Origin: Desmodesmus armatus
Lineage: Eukaryota; Chlorophyta; Chlorophyceae; Sphaeropleales; Scenedesmaceae
Assembly: GCA_007449985.2 (NCBI GenBank)
Contig: VIIQ02000703.1
Coordinates: 543,107-607,106, forward strand
Length of the DNA: 64,000 nt
Direction of reading: 5' to 3'
The notes under the pieces were generated by a model. The model was given only the letters and a program-made list of their open reading frames with translations, had not been told where the DNA came from and made no database searches. Every line of letters begins with the position of its first letter. Within the stretch, counting starts at the first letter, position 1. Of the stretch, positions 31,501 through 42,675 are shown in pieces. The position numbers and the translations under genes are program-made.

Positions 31501-33041
31501 CTACTTCCCAGTTGGACTGCGGGATTGTGGCAACGAAAGGTGGCACAACTCGGCTGCAAAAGTGTCAGATGGCGTCCACAAAAGGCCCAACCAACCTTGA
31601 GGTGGGTGCTATGCTGCTGCCGCATATGTGTAGTTGGGGTTTGGGGTCAGGTGGGGGGTGTAGTGGTTCAGCATGCTGGACATGCACACCCCTCTGAGCG
31701 TCAGTGGTCCACCATAGGCGTGATTACTTATTTACATGGCGTTTGGGGTTAGATGGGTTTGGGGCGCAGCCGGAGGGCAAGTAAATGCCATGAGCTGTTG
31801 GCAATTGTGCATGGAGTTGGGGCGCTTTCTTGGTTTGGCCATGCACATTTAGTTGGGGATTGCGTGCTGTTTGGCACGACCAGGCTGCAGCAGCAACCGC
31901 GGCCAGCTCTCTTTTGCCATGCACATTGTGCGCGCATGTTTGCAAATGCTCGACGGGCGCGCATGGCTTCTGTTGTGGGGTTGTGCGCGGCCTGACGGGG
32001 GTGGCAAGGAGTATAAGCAGACGTTTGCAGGAGTACGTTTACACACCACCCATCGCAGAATCTGCTTGTTTGCAACACTTCTGTCCAGATATCTGCAGGC
32101 CACTAGCACCTGCAGTGGTAGTTCCACTGCAGTATCTGCATGCATGGTGCATCACACTGCTATGGCAATCTCCCAGTATGAATGTGCCTGCCGGCTGTGG
32201 TTGGCAGGTTGCATACCATATCCCTTGTGAGTTGGTCATCTTTTGCTCAGCCAATAAATGCAACTTTAACTGTATACCTGTAAGCTCTTCATGCCGTGGT
32301 GGTTGCTGCAGGTGACAATCGTCTCTGGAATCAGCGCACCAGCTCGTGCCAAACCCTTTGAGAACACATACAAGACAAACCCCGACAACACCATGCCCGT
32401 CGTCCTGTGGGGGTCTACTCTTGTGCTGCGTGTCCCTTGGACAAGGGACAGCTGGGCGATTGTGCTCAACACTCAGGGCCCGGCTGAGTGGTAAGCAGTT
32501 GGGACTGCAGTGTTTGCTGTACTGCTGTGCTTTTTAATCTTGAGTGTTGGCATCATTTCACACATGCAGAGGCAGCATATGCATGCATTCTGCGCATCTG
32601 CTGAGTAAGTCCTCCCTTTAACAAAATGCCATGACAAATGCAGTGTGGTTTGCTCCTGATCCTGCATCAATGTTGCCCAGCACTTACTGCTGCCATAAGT
32701 TGTTTCTTCTTCAAGAACTCTCGTCGTTCTCTGTCTGCCTTTTTCTGAATGCTTGCAGCTTCTTTAACCCTCAGCCCAACCGCAACTCCCCTCCCGACTG
32801 TGACCTTGTCAAGGCGTGCCAAACGCTCCCAGATGACTGTGCATTGTACAGACAGTGCAACCCGCCGCCGAAGACAGTGCCAGAGTGCAATACTTGGAAG
32901 ACTACTGGATGTTTTGAAAAGCCCACGTTTGATTGCGCACTCTGGCAGCCATGTTTCAATTCCCAGTCCAAGCCCGACTGCAACACTTACAAGACCAATT
33001 CATGCACATTCACAAAGCCGGCAGGCTCTGTGACATGCTGA
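28511..33041 (+). CDS. Secreted CDP-diacylglycerol diphosphatase-like protein with Cys-rich tail
   Basis: Eleven exons keep phase throughout: 28511-28533, 28722-29210, 29443-29604, 29759-29811, 30075-30123, ~30161-30304, 30509-30611, 30991-31185, 31413-31601, 32312-32490 and 32759-33041. They total 1,869 nt, or 622 residues. Residues 1-22 look like a signal peptide (LHAMMLTLLVMAG). A Pro/Asp/Ala-rich linker and a Cys-rich region follow. Residues ~310-528 align with CDP-diacylglycerol pyrophosphatase (Cdh, HIT-like superfamily): SYVLSKSPNPSLWHLM, then MAINPVSRRGQHQ joined to MHMHVAQVYPEL, which carries the H-x-H core (~H408, H410). The last 94 residues hold 12 Cys (CDLVKAC, CALYRQC). Family enzymes cleave CDP-diacylglycerol to CMP and phosphatidate. 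Conserved splicing in both duplicates supports the model; catalytic activity is inferred. Confidence 0.75.
30441..30500. repeat. Short (TCTCGCTCACTCCTT)n-like repeat
   Basis: Imperfect repeats of CTCACTCCTTTTC type lie just upstream of the exon 7 acceptor of the CDH-like gene. The paralogue has only one such unit. Confidence 0.6.
30838..30950. repeat. C-run and (CCAC)n low-complexity stretch
   Basis: A long C-run followed by CACC/CCAC repeats lies in intron 7 of the CDH-like gene, close upstream of the exon 8 acceptor at 30990. Confidence 0.8.
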
Positions 33042-34950
33042 ACCCCCAGTCAATACCCTGTTGTGTTGCCGTGCTGCTGGAATGGGTCTTGCTCAGGACA
33101 AACATGCCACACACCCATGCGGCAGGCTCCCTGCTGGCTTGCCAAGCATGCTTTTGCAGACATGGGGAGATTCACACACATAATGACATAACCCTCATTG
33201 TGGCAGTGGCACCCGTTCCATCACAGGTTGCTAGTGTTTGCCTTTTGTTGCGAGACGTCCTGCCTCAGGATCGAGGATGTGTGTTTGTGCTGGGCACTGG
33301 GGTGTGTGATGAGGTTTCTTGGCTGGTTTCTGCGCTGATCAGCGTGGGTGTCTTTGGTGGGAGGGTTTTCGAATGTGGTATGCATGGGATGCATAGCCGG
33401 CTGAGCTGGGTGCGCACAGTGGTGGTGGGGTGCCAGCAAGTTGCACTTCAGGTGCAGATGGTATACAAGGACGCATGTCTTGGCAGGCTGCTGCGACAGT
33501 GTGTTTTCAAAGGAGCGACACACCAAAAGCATGGGCTGCTACTGTTGGATGTTATTGGTGCCGTAGCGTTCGGTTTGTGGTGCATTTTGTCAGAGGGTAT
33601 GTGTCCGGACTGTGGCGGCGGCGAAGCGCATGCAATATGGGTTGCAGGTTCCTAAAAGGGCAGTTGGGGCTGTGATTGTGGGTGTCTTGGCATGCCATGC
33701 CCAGTGGGCACGTATGTATGCTGACAGCTTGAGCCGGGGTACAAGACTCCGCTTGCAAGTCGGTTGCCGTTGTGCCGTCCGGCACATGCTTACATGACAC
33801 ATGACTTGCCTCAAACATATATACCTTATGTTGGTCACGATGACCAGATTACGTGTGCTGGTCAGCACACCTTTGGAAGCAAGCAAACCTGTGCTAGGTA
33901 CTAGCTACTGTACACCTGTGCCGGTTGGTATACCTGTGCTAGCCAATACATATATCACATGTTTCTAGCCAGCACACATCGATGCGCTTTTGTGCCCTGC
34001 CCCTGCGCCGTGAGGTGTGGCCAGTTGCACAGCATGTTGCTTCTAAGTGCCTTAGGCTCAGTCACACTGTGATTAATTTATGCAGAAGGTTCTTGACCGC
34101 TGTGGTTTTACCTGGGTCGGGTTCTGCCCACCCTGCAAAACACCAGAGTTATGGTATGTACTGGTGCCTGCTTGCAGGGTTGTTGTCGCAACGGATGTGG
34201 CTGGTAGACACATAATAAAGTGTCTTGGACTGCTTGTGATCTAGCCCTGATCGTGCTTCTCTGAGTCACTTGGATCGATCCAAAGGATCCGGATCCTTCC
34301 ATCCCTGTCTGCACTGTGCTGACATCATGTCGCCCTCATTTCTGGCACGCAGCCTCCATTGCTGCTGCTTTGCTGTTGCTCCCTGCAACTCAAGGGTTTG
34401 GACCCTTCCCACGCACTCCCTCACCTGCCTTGGGTGTTGTTGGCGCTGTGCCAACAGCGTACGTCTTATGTGGTGTGACAAGACATGTGCTGACAAGTGT
34501 AGGCCAGATGTGATCTGACAGGTTTGGCCTGTGTGTAAACTGGCCAAATGTGACCATGCAGTACGTACACATGATACCGTACGGCTTTTGTATGATGGAT
34601 AAAGCCAGACACGATGGCAGCCAGCAAATATTTACATAATGCTGAACGCTATGCAGCAATAGTTTATGTATCGTTCATTTATGCCTGGTTCTTGGAGCTA
34701 TTCTGGGCATCATTCTGCTGTCCCTTGGAATTGTGACATCATGCCTATGCACTTGCTGTGCCGGGTCGTTGTCATCCTGTGTGATATGGTGTGCCATTTT
34801 GCTGAGCCAGCAGTTGAGTGGCTTGGTTGTTGTGTGGTGTGGTTGTTATGTTGTTTGGGGCGAGTGATATGCAGGTTCAAATAGTTTGCATGTTTTTTTG
34901 AGGAATGTGGTGTGTTTTTTCAGCCACCCAGGCCACCATGCATGGGGTGC
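33042..34950. repeat. Duplicated 3' flank of the CDH-like gene, copy 2
   Basis: 33230-33900 is a diverged copy of the repeats at 10565-12330 (TACAAGGACGCATGTC, AGCCGGGGTACAAGACTC). 34240-34660 matches 12400-12700, and 34765-34870 matches 12940-13030. A plus-strand reading frame across 32933-33655 overlaps the last exon out of frame and was not accepted. No gene is supported. Confidence 0.6.
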
Positions 34951-37305
34951 CCAGTGCAAGCTGGCCAGGCCTCAACTGCACACGAGTGAGCTCTCTGCAT
35001 GGCGCAACAGAATACTGCAGCACTGTGGGCGACCACAATGAGGGTTAGTGGCTGGGGCACGGGGTGCAGTCAGTATGCAAGCGGCTTCCTCTGAGTAATT
35101 TGCTCGAGCTGTTTGAACATCTAGTCGTCTGGCCAGGCCTCAACTGCACCCATGTGAGCGCTTTGCATTGCGCAAGAGACTACTGCAGCGCTGTTGGCGC
35201 CACAATGAGGGTTAGTGGCTGTGGTACGGGGTGCAGTCAGTTGCAAGCGGCTTCATCTAAGTAATTCATCCATGCTGCTTGAACATCTAGTGGTCTGACC
35301 AGGCCCCAACTGCACCCATGTGAGCGCTTTGCATAGCGCAAGAGACTACTGCAGCGCTGTGCGCGGCCATAATGAGGGTTAGTGGCTGGGGTACGGGGTG
35401 CCGTCAGGATGCAAGCGGCTGCGTCTAAGTAATTCATCCATGCTGTTTGAACATTTCGTGGTCTGGCCAGGCCTCAACTACACTCAAGTGAGCGTTCTGC
35501 ATAGCGCAAAAGACTACTGCAGCGCTGTGGGCGATCATAATGAGGGTTAGTGGCTGGGGTACGGGGTGCCGTCAGTGTGCTAGCGACTTCATCCAAGTAA
35601 TTCATCCATGCTGCTTGAACATCTAGTAGTCTGACCAGGCCTCAACTGCACACAAGTGAGCGCTCTGCATGGCGCAAGAGACTACTGCAGCGCTGTGGGC
35701 GACCACAATGAGGGCTAGTGGCTGGGGTACGGGTTGCCGTCAGAATGCATCCAAGTACTTGGATGAAGTTCTAGCCTAGAACTGACTTCATCCATGCTGC
35801 TTGAACATCCGATGTTCAAGAGTCTAGTAGTCTGGCCAGGCCTCAACTACACACAGTGAGCGCTCTGCATAGCGCAAGAGACTACTGAAGCGCTGTGGGC
35901 GACCATAATGAGGGTTAGTGGCTGGGGTATGGGATGCAGTCAGTATGCAAGCGACTTCATCCAAGTAATGCATCCATGCTGCTTGAAAATCTAGTGGTCT
36001 GACCAGGCCTCAACTGCACCCATGCAAGCGCTTTGCATGGAGCGAGAGACTACTGTAGCGTTGTGGGCGACCACAATGAGGGTTAGTGGCTGGGGTACAG
36101 GGTGCCGTCAGTGTGCAAGCGGCTTCATCTAAGTAATTCATTTATGCTGTTTGAACACCTAGTGGTCTGTCCAGGCCTCAACTGCACACAAGTGAGCGCT
36201 CTGCATGGCGTAAGAGACTACTGCAGTGCCGCACAACGGCTGTGGGCGACCACAATGAGGGTTAGTGGCTGGGGTACGGGGTGCAGTCAGTATGCAAGCG
36301 GCTTCATCTAAGCAATTCATCGATGCTGTTTGAACATCTAGTGGTCTGTTCAGGCCTCAACTGCACACAAGTGAGCGCTCTGCATGGCATAAGAGACTAC
36401 TGCAGTGCCGCACAACGGCTGTGGGCGACCACAATGAGGGTTAGTGGCTGGGGTACGGGGTGCAGTCAGTATGCTAGCGGCTTCATCCAAGTAATGCATC
36501 GATGCTGTTTGAACATCTAGGGGTCTGCTCAGGCCTCAACCGCGCACAAATGAGCTCTCTGCGTGGCGCAAGAGACTACTGCAGCGCTGTGGGCGACCAC
36601 AATGAGGGTTAGTGGCTGGGGTACAGGGTGCAGTCAGTATGCAAGCGGCTTCATCTAAGTAATTCATTTATGCTGTTTGAACATCTAGTGATCTGTTCAG
36701 GCCTCAACTGCACACAAGTGAGCGCTCTGCATGGCGTAAGAGACTACTGCAGTGCCGCACAGCGGCTGTGGGCGACCACAATGAGGGTTAGTGGCTGGGG
36801 TACGGGGTGCAGTCAGTATGCAAGCGGCTTCATCCAAGTAATTCATCCATGCTGTTCAAACATCAAGTGTCTGTTCAGGCTTCAACTGCACACAAGTGAG
36901 CTCTCTGCATGGCGTAAGAGACTACTGCAGCACTGTGGGCGACCACAATGAGGGTTAGTGGCTGGGGTACGGGGTGCAGTCAGTATGCAAGCGGCTTCAT
37001 CCAAGTAATTCAACCATGCTGTTTGAGCATCTAGTGGTCTGTTCAGGCTTCAACTGCACACAAGTGAGCTCTCTGCATGGCGTAAGAGACTACTGCAGCA
37101 CTGTGGGCGACCACAATGAGGGTCAGTGGCTGGGGTACAGGGTGCAGTCAGTATGCAAGCGGCTGCGTCCAAGTAATGCATCCATGCTGTTCGAACATCT
37201 AGTGGTCTGGCCAGGCCTCAACTGCACACAAGTGAGCGCTCTGCCAGAGCGCCATGATGGCGCAAGAGACTACTGCAGCGCTGTGGGCGACCACAATGAG
37301 GGTCA
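34951..37305. repeat. Satellite array, ~172 bp x ~14
   Basis: The unit includes GCCTCAACTGCACACAAGTG, GCGCAAGAGACTACTGCAGC, CACAATGAGGGTTAGTGGCT and CATCTAGTGGTCTG. Starts of the first block fall near 34969, 35139, 35302, 35470, 35639, 35839, 36006, 36171, 36351, 36531, 36700, 36877, 37045 and 37213, so spacing is 163-200 bp. Units differ by point changes and short insertions; one has a ~30-bp internal duplication near 35760-35830. Reading frames in it are by-products of the repeat. The array lies within duplication copy 2; copy 1 has none at the corresponding place (~13030-13530). Confidence 0.9.
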
Positions 37306-38990
37306 ATTTGCATGCACGCGTGCACAACTTAAATGTGGTGCCCGGCACACCTGAGGCCCCAGCTGAACCCTGCTGTTACAGAAGCTACAGCTATCTTGTG
37401 CCTGCTAATGCAGGCAGGCACGTTCGTTGGCATTGGTTCTTTGCTTTGTGTCGGGTGTGTTGTTGGCATTGCTTGCAGCCTGCCACTCTGTCATGATGCC
37501 TGTGGGGTGCTACAGTCAACGTCTAGTGCAATGCATGCTTTGTTTGTTTGTTTGTTTGTTTGTTTGTGGCAACTGCGTCATGTTCACTCACAGGCATGTG
37601 CAGTGGTGTGGGTGCTATGAGTCGTTTCTGCTGTCGCAGGCAGTACAAGGGCCCAGTAGCAGCAGGCCTGTGCAGATGGTGTGTGGTTGAATGTGTAGGT
37701 ATGTAACTGCTGCTGTGTTTTTTTGGGGGGGGGGGGGGAGGTTTTGTCACCTACAACAGCACATACTGTCCGGACAAAATCCCTTCAAACCACTCAGTGA
37801 ACAGTTGGTAACATGCAGCGGTCACTGACCAAGAAAACTGCCATTGCACACAACACATGGATTCCCTGGTTCAACCAATGGTGAAATGGCTTCATGCAAA
37901 CTGTATCTCAACGAAATTTGGCTTTGTCGATTTGTGTCAGTCTGCCTGCACCTCCATCTGAAAGCACACTGTTGTGGCGCACATCAATTACATCAACAAA
38001 CATGTGGCACCTGCGTTCCAAGTCCAACAGGCTTGCAGCACACATCTGCTGTGCAACACATTGTGCATCCACCCCACCACCTGCACAGCCTTGTCTCCTT
38101 GACCTCCTGAGCCTGCTGCTGCACATCTGTTCCACCACACACCCTCTCAAGAGGACTGCACAGTCTGAACTGACACCAGCGCAAGAGCACCTCACCACAC
38201 CACCCCAGCCCAACATCAAATGGGCTTATCCACCGGCCTCAACAGCCCCAACAGCCACAAGCTGGTACCTTCTCAACCACCAGTTGAGCTGCAGAGTTTG
38301 CTGTGCCGCCTTTGCACATGCTGCAGCTGGCAGCACTGCACCCAACTACAGCAGGTGCAGGTTGCCGCATCAAAAGCATGCCAAAACAATGCAACAGGGG
38401 TGAGCTTTTAGATCGATGCTGGTGACAACCATGGAACCCGCACTGACCAACAATACACAATTGAGCACTGAGGCTCCATTTGTGCAGCCGCTAACCACCT
38501 GCTGAGCCCAGCCTGCCCAAGTGCGCCAAAAAAATCCCACTCACCCCACAACAAACATCCCTAAAACCACAGCTTGCCACACAGAATGTGCAGCACCCCC
38601 CCCCCCCCCCCCCCCCCGCGGTCGCGTCAGCAGCAGCGACCCAACAAAATGCTCGGCACCAGCAGCTAGCTACAAGCTGAACCAGGTGCACAATGTCTGA
38701 CCAGTGAGTTAGTAATGCCTGACCATTGCGATAGTAATGCAACCACTTTAATACGGCATTTAATGTTGAAACATACAGCTGTGGCCATGTGCTGGCTCCC
38801 ACGACATGCCCCTCCCAAACTACCATACTCAGCAGGTTCCAGCGTGGCCTTGTGTACCCTTGTCAACACCGAGTGCAGCACACCACAGCACACCACAGCA
38901 GGGTGCAACCTTATGGACTCAGAGCATGCATGTTGTTCCTGCTGGCAAAGCTCGTCACCACTGCTGGCACCACTAATCAAAACCAGCAAT
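37306..38990. other. Low-complexity spacer
   Basis: 37333-37385 still matches 13530-13600 of duplication copy 1. A (TTTG)n run lies at ~37538-37567, a G-run at ~37725-37740 and a C-run at ~38588-38617. No gene was recognised on either strand. Confidence 0.5.
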
Positions 38991-39702
38991 CAGGGGGGTG
39001 GACAATGATTCTCTGGGGGTTTCGCCGGCTCAGCCCAAGCAGACGCACTCGTGTGCAGCGGTTCTTATGCAAAGCAATTGCGTTTAATGTGCGCATTCCT
39101 TCCACAAAGTTACGAGGCTTGCCAGGCTGTTCTCGCGTAGCTCGGTCCAAAGACTCCCTGAGAGGCTCAGCAGCGCCAGAAACACAGTCAACGGTTACGT
39201 CAGCCAACCACGGACAAAAGAGCAACCACACAGCAGCGACTGGCAGCACATTTCGACTCACAACAACACTATCAAGCGGAATCAGCTACGCAGAGGAGCC
39301 CGCGGTGAGGCCTTTATGTGGTACAGTATGCTGAAGGTCACATCAGTTACCCCAGGTCCCAGAATGCCAATTTCACCGCTCCAACACAGTACAGGGCGAG
39401 ACATCACAATCTCACTGCAGCAATACTTCGCTCTTGCTGCATGTACACCGCACAGATACAAGGCACAAGCTAGCACGGCCTTGCAGAGATACAGGACAAA
39501 CATCTGAGAGCCAGTGCTGGGGCCAGCTGGGCCGAAAAAACGAGAATTCCGCTTACCGCCAATCTGCGCAGCGGGGCATACGTTTATTCAAATTGCGGAA
39601 ACACCAGAGCAAGGCTGCACTTTTTAAGCATATCACTTTGTTCCTTAGGACTTGCTCTACAGCTGACTGCAACACCCGCGAGATTCATTGTCCACCCCCC
39701 TG
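38991..39702. mobile_element. 712-bp repeat with 18-bp TIRs, copy 1
   Basis: The ends are perfect inverted repeats, CAGGGGGGTGGACAATGA at 38991-39008 and its complement at 39685-39702. The sequence recurs at 41964-42675 in the same orientation, with no difference noticed. A reading frame at 39004-39334 is shared by both copies but resembles no known protein. The copy has no target-site duplication of its own. AAT precedes it, and AAT follows copy 2. Confidence 0.8.
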
Positions 39703-40069
39703 TGTCTGGGGCTGTGCACTGACTTGGCACCAACAGGGCTCCAAGGGCCCCGGCACAGTGCGCCATTGTGTCGCACTCGGCAGCGCTAGTGCACCCACCC
39801 TAGCCTTACCAGTGTTCATGGCCTGTGCTAGCAGCCGTCGCCAATGACAGTTTCTGGGCCGCCACCCCCCTACCCCCCCACCACCGGCAACATGACCCTC
39901 CCGGGGCACCGTCACCTACTGTGCCATCCTTGCCTTGGCCTTGGCATATGGCACTGTCACCATTGTCGCCTGGCTGCTTGGCATCTTTTGCATAGGGCAG
40001 CTAGGGCTGTTGTGTTGCTGATGTCCCCAGCCATCAACAACCGCAACACACTCAAACCCTACCCCAGGA

Positions 40070-40325
40070 CCTCTTGAGCATACAACTGGTCCTTGAGCCT
40101 CATTTCAGCAAGGCTACTGTCACAACTGTTGGCATGTGTCAGTACTATAGTACTGTGCCCTTGGCCATTCACTTTGATTACCAAGCTGCATGCCGCGGCA
40201 ACAATGACATTTTCGCGGTTTGACGCAGGGCACACGGTCAACCCCTCAAACACAACAGCATGTTCAGGCTTGTCAAGGCTATGTGCTTCTACAGCATATA
40301 GCTCAATCAACTGCTCAGCATCACA
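40070..40325 (-). CDS. Coding-like minus-strand exon, unrecognised
   Basis: The minus strand reads LIELYAVEAHSLDKPEHAVV and continues with VCPASNRENVIVAAACSLVI, MRLKDQLYAQE, then either a GT donor at ~40074 or a stop near 40059. Composition is protein-like with few low-complexity runs. A CAG precedes the leucine, as a splice acceptor would. The protein family is unknown and no gene model could be completed. Confidence 0.3.
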
Positions 40326-40879
40326 CAATCCATACAGCACCCCCTGCCAGCTGCTGCCCTTCCTGCTGCATGCGTGGCCGTTGAGGGCTGTTTCGCTGGG
40401 GTTGGCAATTCCGCCCCGCAAGCATGCCACGTGCTGTGCGCCTGGCTGGCAGCTGCAGTTGTAGTAAAGCTGCTGCTTGCAGCAACCAGTGTGGCCTGCA
40501 TATGGTGTGGGGTCGACTATCTTGTGGCATCTCATCACTGCTGTGCTGCTGTGCTGCCCGCATGTTCGCCCCGCCTTGTGCATGTCGCCTTTGTTTCGCC
40601 GCAATGCACCTGCACACAAAGGGGGGTCCAGGACATCCATCCAGCCAACCACATACATTACAACAGCACATAACAATGACATGTTCAGGGAGCTGTGCAT
40701 GGGCTGCAGGACAAATATGTTGCTGCTGGCTGAGGCACACAGAGCACTTTTTCATCTGCAGCGACTGGGGTCCCCATGGTGCACAGCAAAGCAGCCAGCC
40801 TCCTGCCTCAGGGATGGCAGCTGCTGCTTCATCCACCCCACTCAACTAAATGCAAGAGGTCCATTGAGCACGTGCATAG

Positions 40880-41068
40880 TCACATGGATGAGGAGACGCA
40901 CAGCTGGCTGCTGCAGTGTATGCAATTATACCCCAACACGAACGCTACCCCACAAAGGTCCAAGGGGCAGTATGCTACCTTTGAATGCCCTATGTCAGCC
41001 AGCAGGACTGCATCTGATATCACCACACTGCCAGACACTTGGGAAGCATTCACTGCTGTTGGTGGCAA
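40880..41068 (-). CDS. Coding-like minus-strand exon, unrecognised
   Basis: The minus strand reads VSGSVVISDAVLLADIGHSK, then VAYCPLDLCGVAFVLGYNC, and stops near 40880. A CAG acceptor lies just before. It could be an exon of the same unknown gene as the segment at 40070-40325. Evidence is only composition and open frame. Confidence 0.25.
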   Translation of the reverse strand: MPPTAVNASQVSGSVVISDAVLLADIGHSKVAYCPLDLCGVAFVLGYNCIHCSSQLCVSSSM

Positions 41069-41963
41069 CTACACTGCCCTTGAGCTCAGCTGAGCGCTGT
41101 AACGCTTGTGCGTCGTAGCAGCGATTGTGGTTTGGCACCCTAGGGTGGGCCTTCAACTGCACGGTTGCTCTGCCTCACCAAGGCAGCTGCCTGTGGTGCT
41201 GGCATATGTCTCTGCTGCTGCTGCGTGACACACCAGTCTCACCCACCTATGGGTCTCATCTGCTCCTTGCATCTGGTGGTCATGGTGTGGGGCTCGACTC
41301 GTGTCGTCGTTGGTGCCTCCTTAGTGTTGAATGTTGGCTGTAAGTACCTGCAGGAAGGGCAGGGAGCAGTTGCTTCGGTTTCCAACTGCTGATCCAGCAC
41401 CATGCATGCTGGCTGCTTCTGCTGTGTAGCTCTGCTGTGGGTCTCATGCAGCTTAGTGGCACTGTTCTTGCAATTACTGCTACTGCTGCTGCCAAGGCTG
41501 TTCTGTGCTGAGCCTGATCTGGATGTGCAGGGGGCCTCCAATGCATTCACCAAGTGAAATCATAATGTTGAGAATGCTCCATGGGGCCGATGCTCCTGCT
41601 GGTGTGCTGCAGTGTGGCCCACACACCTGTTGGTTGATCTGCAACATCACACCAGCCCTCAGCTGCTGCTGCTGCTGCTCCAGCCTCTCTGCTAAGCTGA
41701 AACTTTTACTTGACAACATACAAGTTCAACTGTTTGAATTGCAGAGCAAGATGAAGCCGCTAGAAGAAACCAAGAATCCAGCACAGCAGATGCTGACACT
41801 CCTGCTGACTGCTAAAATCAAGATGGCGAGTTGCACAGGGGCTGCAGAGCTGACAAGAACGTACGCATTACAAGCATTGATTTCACTGAAAACAATGCCG
41901 CAATCGTCCGTGTTTCCGCAGAGAACACGGACGTCAGTCAGGGTGCAGGTCAGGGGTTAGACA

Positions 41964-42675
41964 CAGGGGGGTGGACAATGATTCTCTGGGGGTTTCGCCG
42001 GCTCAGCCCAAGCAGACGCACTCGTGTGCAGCGGTTCTTATGCAAAGCAATTGCGTTTAATGTGCGCATTCCTTCCACAAAGTTACGAGGCTTGCCAGGC
42101 TGTTCTCGCGTAGCTCGGTCCAAAGACTCCCTGAGAGGCTCAGCAGCGCCAGAAACACAGTCAACGGTTACGTCAGCCAACCACGGACAAAAGAGCAACC
42201 ACACAGCAGCGACTGGCAGCACATTTCGACTCACAACAACACTATCAAGCGGAATCAGCTACGCAGAGGAGCCCGCGGTGAGGCCTTTATGTGGTACAGT
42301 ATGCTGAAGGTCACATCAGTTACCCCAGGTCCCAGAATGCCAATTTCACCGCTCCAACACAGTACAGGGCGAGACATCACAATCTCACTGCAGCAATACT
42401 TCGCTCTTGCTGCATGTACACCGCACAGATACAAGGCACAAGCTAGCACGGCCTTGCAGAGATACAGGACAAACATCTGAGAGCCAGTGCTGGGGCCAGC
42501 TGGGCCGAAAAAACGAGAATTCCGCTTACCGCCAATCTGCGCAGCGGGGCATACGTTTATTCAAATTGCGGAAACACCAGAGCAAGGCTGCACTTTTTAA
42601 GCATATCACTTTGTTCCTTAGGACTTGCTCTACAGCTGACTGCAACACCCGCGAGATTCATTGTCCACCCCCCTG
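41964..42675. mobile_element. 712-bp repeat with 18-bp TIRs, copy 2
   Basis: Same sequence and orientation as 38991-39702, at an offset of 2,973 bp. It ends in TCATTGTCCACCCCCCTG followed by AAT. Identity suggests a recent event or homogenisation. Confidence 0.8.

Larger units (their letters stand above)
39703..41963. other. Segment between the two 712-bp repeats
   Basis: It starts TGTCTGGGG and ends TTAGACA. It holds two coding-like minus-strand segments (listed separately). No reverse transcriptase or transposase was found, so if this is the interior of an LTR-like composite it is non-autonomous. Confidence 0.4.

Noticed and set aside
32933..33655. 240-residue plus-strand ORF
   Set aside because: It overlaps the last CDH-like exon out of frame and continues into the repetitive 3' flank.
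34951..37305. Regularly spaced repeats suggesting a CRISPR array
   Set aside because: The whole ~172-bp unit repeats, with no unique spacers, and the context is a eukaryotic intron-rich genome.
39004..39334. ORF in the 712-bp repeat as a transposase
   Set aside because: It has no catalytic motif and only ~110 codons.
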